NCBI GenBank assembly: GCA_949592205.1
Contig: CATIUR010000013.1
Location: 1,922,001 to 1,986,000, forward strand
From: Helichrysum umbraculigerum
Taxonomy: Eukaryota > Streptophyta > Magnoliopsida > Asterales > Asteraceae
Length of the DNA: 64,000 bases
Direction: 5' to 3'
Shown here: piece after piece, positions 57,328-64,000 of the stretch
Layout: every line of letters begins with the position of its first letter
Numbering within the stretch: position 1 is the stretch's first letter
The notes under the pieces: generated by a model
Database searches by the model: none
The model's input: only the letters and a program-made list of their open reading frames with translations
What the model was told of the DNA's origin: nothing
Made by a program: the position numbers and the translations under genes

Positions 57328-60300
57328 ATGATGATGATGGACCCTCTCACTTCTTCAGATCAGGTTTTTTTTTTTTTTTTTGATATTCCTCAACTTGCTT
57401 TTTTATTTACTCTGTATTTATTAGGTAAATTTATGATCACAGTAACCAAATTGTGTTATTGTAATTTTACAAATTGACTCTGCTTCTGATTATATATGAA
57501 CTTTCATCTATATATGTTTGATCTATTTGTGAAATGCTATTTGAATGGTACTGTAAATTAATTGATACAATGAACATAAATAACAATGTGATTTTAGGTC
57601 TCCTTTTTAACTGATAATAAATATAAATAATGGTAACAAACAAAATGCTGAATAAACTACTAGATGCTTGTTATTATACCAGTTTTTTTTTTTTAATTAT
57701 GTTAAGATTTATTGTTTTGATTTTTCCTTTTCATTTGTGTTGGTTTAGGGTTCGGTATGTCAGACGTGTGGTGATAAAGGATTCGTCAATGCGTTTGTTT
57801 ACTGTTGTAACTGTGTGGAGGTTCCCATTCATAGGTATGCATTTTTATTGCTGTTTTTCTTCGTTTGGGTTCTATTATGATGAGGTGGAATTGTACAACA
57901 TGTATCTAAGCTGCGAAGTTGCAGCAATCTATTTCACAAATACATTGGTTAATTTGTGATACTCGAATAATTAGATAGTAAAAATGGAACTAAATTTAGT
58001 GCTAATAAGCTATCTACGTACATGCTCAAATACACCCGAATTTTGTTCATATCACAGTGCATTACGTGTGAGGCTACGAACTGTAAACGTGGAGTTTTTT
58101 ATAGTCTAGAGAGGTACTGCTAGAACACGCCCCCATCCCCTGAGAAGTAATAATCGATCAAAAGTTATTATGTTAAATGAATTACTTACTATAATTTAAA
58201 ATAGTAAAGTAATAAATTAGATTTGTGTTCCATGTGTAGCTGGTGATATGTAGTTGTTTTTGGTCTTGTAGTCATTGGAATTAAAAAGACCCTGTATATT
58301 CTGCAACATGCCAATTGTGCTGTAAATCTGTAACCGTATATTGGAAGAATGTGTGTCAAAGTTATGTTACCCATGATGATGTTAGGTTTAATGAATTATT
58401 GGTATAAGTAGGAAAAAGATGTACTCAGTTAAGCTGTAACATAATATTCACGTGTAATCTTTTATACTAATTCAAAATGCTGTCAAATTTCTCTATGAAA
58501 AGCTATTCACAACAATGCAAGAATCATAAGCCAGTAACTGTGAAACCTACCTTTCACTTTTGTTTCTGATATAACAAAGGTTTAATAATCTTTTATTATA
58601 AACTGTTGATGTTGATAGTAATATGTACCTACTGTTGCTTAAGAATGAACACCAACCAGATTATTTTACATAGCAAGTTTTGAACAAGAACTTTATTTAT
58701 TTATATATTTAATTCTTGGTCATTGATAATACCTGTTCGTCTTTTGAAAAACACATACATTAAATACATAGATCCTATATTTATTTTCTGTTGCGTTTCT
58801 CAGATACTGCTTAAGTGTAATGCCAGAGACACCCTCTGAACGTGTGATTTGGTATTGTGAACAATGTAAAGCTAAATATTCGCCATCCAAGAAAGAGGAA
58901 GTAACAAATTTAGTTCAGCTAAAAGCAACCCCTGTTAAAAAGAAACAGAAGAAACAAAGGAAGGTTGCTTCTTTGATAGCACGGACGAAAAAGGTGATCT
59001 GTCAAGAAGATAACACAAAATCCGGTGTCGAGTACACTGATTGCAGTAAATGGTTAACCCCTCAATATATACTAAAAAAACAACGTACGAGCAGGAAAAA
59101 GGTTGCAGCATTCTTGGTTCCTAAGAAAAATATAGATGAGTCTCAACCATCCAAGCCATCTTCCGAGCCCGAAAAATTGAACTCTGATTCATCATTTTTG
59201 GTAAAAGAGTTGGATAAACCTTCTTGTAATGGAGGCCATGATGAAACCGGCACTAATGTACTTGAATTGATTGATCATGAAAAGGGGGTACCAGAACGCT
59301 ATTATGGATTTGCACAACCACACTTAGATCCCATATGGAGGTAAGGACTTTGATGTCATCTTTATTTGCATATGTTTCTTATCATTATGATTTTTAGTTG
59401 AACATATAATTTGGCTTTTTCTTTTTGTATCACAGACAAATACTTTAGGGGTTCTGTTATAAAATGATAATATGATTGTAACAGCTTTTGGTTTTTGATA
59501 AAGTGATACTTACATAGTTGTCGACTCGTGTATCGTATCGTGTCTCGTTTTTCCGATTTTTGACTCGCGTATCGTATCGTGTCTCGTATCGTAAGAGTCA
59601 TGATCAAGCAATTTTTATATATAAAATTTATGATTTGTATGTAAAAACATAATATTAGTTGATAATATAAGCATAATTACTATAATATTACAATTTCGAC
59701 TCGTAAGAGTCACGATCAAGCATTTTTATGTATGATATCTACGTAAAAAAAAAAGAAAAGAAAGTATTAGTGGATATTATAAGCACATTTTTACTATAAT
59801 ATTACAATTACGCTAGTTTCGAGTCATAGACTCATAATTCAAGCACCACAGAGTAGTAAAAAGGTGACTTTGAGATGAAAAACAAACTATTATTTGGGTT
59901 TTTTGTTTTTTAGATAAAAAAACTTCGACATTGAGATAAATCGAAACTCCAAAATTAATCTTCCTTTTCCAAAATATCTTTTCGAGGACTACTTTATTAT
60001 TATTTAATGTGTTTAAGTTGATTTTTGGTAGTTTAGGTGTGATTTGATTGATAGCCGAGTAAAAAAGTATACACATCACGAATCGTATGATACACGAGTC
60101 GATACGTATCGGAATGATACGGTACAATTTTACGAGACAGATTACGAGTCATAATAATATACGAGTCAAAAAACGATACGTCTCATTTTCTTCATTTCTG
60201 AGACGTCTCGTACGATACGTCTCGCGTATCGTACGAGTCTAACAACTATGGATACTTATGATTTGGATAATAATAAGTTTCATAACAGTAAAACTGATTA

Positions 60301-61689
60301 TTTAAGAAAGCACATCCAAACACTATCAACATGTTTTATTACAGCTCATTATATTAATATCCAATATCCCATTTCATCGTTTCAAAACCTATGTATAAAC
60401 ATCCCCTTGTAGTTTATGCTAATCTGAATAACTAATAAGGATGGTGGACCACTTAATACCAGATTTAAAAAAAAAAAATTCATTTGGAATTGAAGACTGT
60501 ACTATGTTTATTTCTAATTCTATCTATTGTCATTTGAAGAACGTATTACTTAAAAAATGTAAATTGTAAATAATAAGAGCTTTAGAGTAGGTGGATGGTA
60601 ATTCACTAGGAACGTTAATTTTGTTGCAAATTTTTTTCTCATATAATGTTGCTTATTTGTCTTAATCTTGGTCAGGGGGAGCTTCTCTGTTGTTGATACA
60701 TATTATGATCTATTTGAGGGATTTGTTGCCCATTTATCAGACAAAGCTTGTAATAAGGTCTTTGAAGAAGCAAATATGATGCAGTCATTACTTCACCTAA
60801 AAATGCAACCAAGGATTGATCTATGGCCAAAGAGTTTCCAGGAGCATCTGCCATCTGATGATAAAATAGCTCTCTACTTTTTTCCGGGAGACACAATGTA
60901 ACAAAAAAAAAATTTGTTTAATATTCGTGTATTTATACCCAAAGTTTGAAGCTTTAATGTTTTGTTCAGGCATGAAATGGCTTATGATCGCTTGGTCCTA
61001 GACATGATAGATGAAGGGTTAGCGATGAGAGCTGTTACCAAAAATGCGGAGCTATTGATTTTCACTTCTGTGGATTTGCATCCAATATTCTGGAGTGAGT
61101 TGTCGTAGATTATGGCCATTAATAATACCCATTTTATTTATTTATTAGACGTTGTATCAAATGTTCTGCAGGATTTCAAGGAAAGTACTATCTTTGGGGA
61201 GTTTTTAGAGCGAAAAAGAATGGCGTTGCATCACAAGACTCTCCAATCGATATGAAGAAAATGGTGACAAATGTGAAAACTTTGGATGCTTTCAGTCCTC
61301 GAAGTCCTCTGAGTAGTAATGGTATATCTTTACATCTTTACAGATTAAATACTCTTTGCTCCACATTGATTGGCTTGTGGGTTTGTACATGAGAAGTGCA
61401 ACATTTGACTTGATGCATGGGTCGCAGTTAACGTCCTTGCCTTATGCTTAATATTAAAAATACCTTTGAATAAAACACAGGATGGAGAAATCTTGTTGAT
61501 TTAAATCTTATGTTATTTGTTGTTTTTTACGAGATAGTTAAATTGCCCTTAGAATCATTTTTTTTAATAAGATTTTGCGTTATAGCATGCATTCTTATAT
61601 AAGCATTCCACTTGTTTGAACTAAAGATACTGATATGTCTGGCAGGTGATATTGGTGGTGTTGATTTGGATCCAGAATCCGGAGATTAA
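57328..61689 (+). CDS. PHD-finger protein of the AIPP2/PAIPP2 type (7 exons, 399 aa)
   Basis: Exons: 57328-57363, 57749-57834, 58804-59340, 60676-60897, 60970-61094, 61172-61321, 61646-61689. All introns are GT...AG and the spliced length is 1200 nt, an exact multiple of three ending in TAA. Residues 16-62 form a C4HC3 PHD finger (C16, C19, C31 or C32, C34, H40, C43, C59, C62). Residues ~64-200 are a Lys/Ser-rich, probably disordered nuclear linker. Residues ~203-365 match the conserved C-terminal domain of plant AIPP2/PAIPP2-like proteins (DPIWRGSFSV, AHLSDKACNKV, DDKIALYFFPGD, ELLIFTSVDL, YYLWGVFRAKK). In Arabidopsis such proteins read histone H3 in a BAH-PHD-CPL2 repressor complex. This is a short member compared with AIPP2 itself. 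First codon chosen from a run of four ATGs. Intron 3 carries a hAT element. No stops; likely functional. Confidence 0.88.
59513..60250. mobile_element. hAT-type element in intron 3 of the PHD gene (738 bp)
   Basis: Starts CATAGTTGTCGACTCG and ends with CGAGTCTAACAACTATG (terminal repeats, one two-base difference). It is flanked by GATACTTA on both sides (59505-59512 and 60251-60258). Both ends are full of CGTATCGTATCG / GTCTCGTA / ACGAGTC phrases. No transposase. It lies in the largest intron, well away from both splice sites. Confidence 0.93.
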
Positions 61690-62349
61690 CAGATTTCAGA
61701 GTTCGGTAACTTGAACAAAGCATTCATAATTCTTAACATAATCTAGGAAACACCTATGTCAATTACCTACTCGTAATCAGTTACCGATCTTCAGTCCATG
61801 TAGCTGAAGTGGTTTGAAGATGTGATGAAAGAAAGCACGTTTGAGTTTAGTTTCTATTACCTTGGGAGTTCAACCTACCTTAAGATTCATGCTGTCGTCG
61901 AGTAGTATAGGATTGTAAGTATATTGTACAGTAGAGCTCTTAGGTTTCGCTAACTAATCACTAATTTCTTTACTCTTAAAAAGAGGAATGATCATCTCTA
62001 CACCCTTATAATTTGTTTCCCACTTTTCTTCTTTGCCTTAGGTTTTTAAAGAATGCTAATTACCAATTTACCCCTACTTTCATCCAAATAGACAACTTTG
62101 CCCTTAGATAAATATGGCAATAACCTCACCAACGCCCTTCTCATTTATTTACTTTAGTAACTATCCTCCTATATCTGATAAAAAAAAACTATCCTCTTAT
62201 ATTAACTTTGCCACTAATTTTGCATTAATTTTTCAACACAGGTATTAATTTTGCCAAAGGTCAAACAAAATAATAAAAAATGTTGTCAGATTATGTAACA
62301 GTCAATCAATGACACACGAGTAGATCTTTTGCATTCACCAAATTATATA
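61690..62349. other. 3' untranslated region of the PHD gene and intergenic DNA
   Basis: The first ~250 bases after the stop are probably transcribed 3' UTR; no single clear poly-A signal stands out. The rest is AT-rich intergenic sequence up to the MULE terminus at 62350. Confidence 0.45.
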
Positions 62350-63061
62350 AGGGAAAATCACAAATCTGATCCGTTGACCATCATCACTTAACAAACTAAT
62401 CCTTTGACCAAGGCTTATCACAAAATACTCCTTACTTTCGCGCTAAAATGAGCAAAGAAGGCGCTAACAATTAAAAATGCATAATTAAATTAATTAAATA
62501 ATCTGGTTCAAAGCTTAATTAATTTTAAACCCATTCAATCAGCAATTAATAACATTAATCGCGTAATTACATGTGGGTCCGGCGCTAAAGTCACTGGGTC
62601 CGGCGCTAGTGGGGCAAGAAGCAACCGAATTCAGCCACGTGTCATGTCCCTGCAATAAAGCAAAAACACATGGGCCCTAGCGCCCTAACAGTGGGGCCGG
62701 CGCTAACCAATTTTTTTTTCTTTTTTTTTTTATTAAAAGCTGAAACCCTAGCGCCACGTGTCAGATATTAGCGCCGATTTGGAATAAAATGTTAAATCCG
62801 AGCGCCTTTCTTTAATTATTTATTCCCTTTTTATTTCCTTTGATATTTTAATAACGTACGCAAATTTAAGATGCAATTATTTGCAACTTGACTTTGTATT
62901 GTTATTCTTGTTTTATTTTTTGAGCACCATTTCATTCAATGTAGTTACTATTTATAAAATCGTTCGCGCTGTAAAAATTTATTTATGTCAGTTTTGAGCG
63001 CCGTGTCTCATTGGATTCTTATTTTGTGGATGGCAAGAGATGTAAAAATTGAAGAAATTAA

Positions 63062-63065
<4 letters not shown>

Positions 63066-63095
<30 letters not shown>
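63066..63095. repeat. (TTA)n microsatellite
   Basis: About ten TTA units just upstream of the MULE promoter. Confidence 0.9.
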
Positions 63096-63103
63096 GTTCT
63101 CCT

Positions 63104-63111
63104 TATAAAAG
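63104..63111 (+). promoter_or_regulatory. TATA box of the MULE gene
   Basis: TATAAAAG, 58 bp before the ATG at 63169, with a short leader rich in A and C in between. A good fit for a plant TATA promoter. Confidence 0.6.
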
Positions 63112-63168
63112 ATAGTTGTTAGTCAAATTTTTTGTATTCGTCACACAAAAACATTCACTCTAAAAAAC

Positions 63169-63775
63169 ATGAGATCGGATACTGATTGCGTTAGCATACT
63201 TTTGTGTTGGGGGGGTTCTTGGGAAATTGTAAATGGCATGTACGAATACTTGCCGGTTGGATTACCTAGACGTTCCATTAGGTTTCCAATAAATGCAAGG
63301 TATTCGCCGTTGAAAAAATTGATAGCTAAAAAGGCTCGTTTAGATATCCAACAACAATTTAGATTATGTTACAAAATGTCAAGTTTCACACAACCGGTTG
63401 ATATTTTTGACGACGAAGATGTAGGTTTTCTAATCGAAGTCATCCGTAATAACCCATACGGTGATCTTACTTTATTTGTAGTTCATCAAGTCGGTCTTGG
63501 TAGTGGAAGCAATCAACCTCGTGATCTTGGTAGCCAGTACCAACAAATAAATCCATGGGACCTAAATGCATACCCTACCCAAGAAATATATGAGTATGAT
63601 ACCAATCAAAGTAGCCAGTACCCAAATCATAATCTATTTGTTTCTTCACACGATCACGTTTCTCAGCATACTAGTCACCGTCAAGATTTCTTTCAACCTT
63701 CAGTTGCAGTTGAAAATGAAGATCCTCATAAAACAGCAGAAGAGTTTGGTGCTAATAAAGAGCATAGGGTTTATG
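63169..63775 (+). pseudogene. MULE transposase N-terminal region (PB1-like), truncated by an LTR
   Basis: About 202 codons from the ATG. Residues ~8-105 read VSILLCWGGSWEIVNGMYEY, then RRSIRFPINARYSPLKKLIA, LCYKMSSFTQPVDIFDDEDV and IEVIRNNPYGDLTLFVVHQV. This is the PB1-like N-terminal domain of plant MULE transposases ('cWGG' start, basic middle, 'i.dDeDv..fl' motif). A Gln/Asn/Ser/His-rich linker follows. The DDE catalytic domain and SWIM zinc finger are missing because the frame runs into an LTR at 63776; the last codon and stop come from the LTR. No internal stops before that, so the insertion is recent relative to decay of the gene. Confidence 0.72.
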
Positions 63776-64000
63776 TGTGACACCCCCAAAATTAAGCTTT
63801 GCGGAAGCGAGTTTTGGGTGCCACTAATCAAATATCAAACACCAAGATTACTACAAACGACTCTACATGAGACGTTATATATATTACAAAAGTATTACAA
63901 AGTTTAAGTCATAAGTTTGAAACATAGTAGTGAGTTCGCAAAATGATTTCAGAAGATTTTAATACATAACCATTATACAAAATATAATGCAAGAAAATCT
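63776..64000 (-). repeat. LTR of another gypsy element (E4), runs off the window
   Basis: Starts TGTGACACCCCCAAAATTAA and stays alignable with the left ends of the E1 LTR (6437) and the solo LTR (51485): 'gcggaagc', 'gggtg.cactaatcaa', 'gagttcgca', 'aaatataatgcaagaaaatct'. So it is the 3' end of an LTR in minus orientation, either the 3' LTR of a full element or a solo LTR. The expected target duplication partner is TTATG (63771-63775). Confidence 0.85.

Larger units (their letters stand above)
62350..63775 (+). mobile_element. 5' part of a Mutator-like element (MULE), cut by an LTR element
   Basis: Begins with AGGGAAAATCACAAATCTGA, the same terminus as the foldback at 48147. The first ~480 bp carry many GGCGCT/AGCGCC motifs, like the GGCGCC motifs of that foldback. 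A promoter and the first coding exon of a MULE transposase follow, until the LTR of another element at 63776. The transposase core and the other terminus are beyond the window or lost. Confidence 0.75.

Noticed and set aside
57630..57959. 109-codon frame overlapping exon 2 of the PHD gene
   Set aside because: It is in a different frame from the PHD finger and spans both introns; splice sites and the zinc ligands decide for the PHD model.

Overview
The window is nuclear DNA from a flowering plant. It is AT-rich and gene-poor, and most of it is transposable elements stacked on each other. The only intact-looking host gene has seven exons with GT/AG introns. Several things suggest a eudicot with a large genome, possibly Asteraceae: Tekay/Del-type Ty3-gypsy elements with 2-2.8 kb LTRs and initiator-Met tRNA primer sites, a rubber-particle/lipid-droplet (REF/SRPP) gene fragment, and the style of the Ulp1-like and MULE fragments. 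The family assignment is inference.

Layout. 1-16001: two nested minus-strand Ty3-gypsy elements. E1 (1-9037, cut by the window edge) sits inside the chromodomain coding region of E2 (9038-16001). 16002-18670: an inverted-repeat scar, a composite foldback region with two ~500 bp hairpins, and an old plus-strand LTR remnant. 18670-24540: mostly non-coding, with pseudogene fragments (REF/SRPP exon 1, eEF1A, unrecognised exon-like pieces), a small TIR element and an ATT microsatellite. 24546-25916: a hAT element (8 bp target duplication) with a second hAT nested inside it (its own 8 bp duplication). 27.8-31.5 kb: a broken Ulp1-like protease gene, a TACTGCATTTTAAA minisatellite, and a small split reading frame on the other strand. 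32.6-35.4 kb: a SINE with target duplication and a 733 bp tandem duplication seeded by poly-G. 36134-45477: a complete gypsy element E3 with two nearly identical LTRs around a dead pol, 5 bp target duplication GTTAA. 45.5-51.5 kb: Helitron-type terminus and two long foldback elements. 51485-54274: a solo LTR with 5 bp duplication GTTTA. 57078-57105: a Helitron-type 3' end about 220 bp upstream of the one intact host gene, a 399-codon PHD-finger protein of the AIPP2/PAIPP2 type (57328-61689), which carries a hAT element in intron 3. 62350-63775: the 5' end of a Mutator-like (MULE) element whose N-terminal coding exon is cut by another gypsy LTR (63776 to the window end).

How the parts relate. 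The retrotransposons supply gag, protease, reverse transcriptase, RNase H, integrase and chromodomain in the usual Ty3-gypsy order, but every copy seen is broken by stops or frameshifts. E3 looks as if it was moved recently by proteins from elsewhere. The foldback at 48147-48627 shares its terminus with the MULE at 62350 and is probably a non-autonomous relative.

The most interesting pattern is at LTR level. The LTRs of E1, E2, E3 and the solo LTR each contain an array of short CpG-rich palindromes with regular 19-22 bp spacing (looser in E1). The palindrome sequence differs between elements while the symmetry is kept. In the solo LTR, both mirror positions have changed together in eight of ten copies. 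This argues for selection, or copying, of the palindrome as a structure. I know of no assigned function for it.
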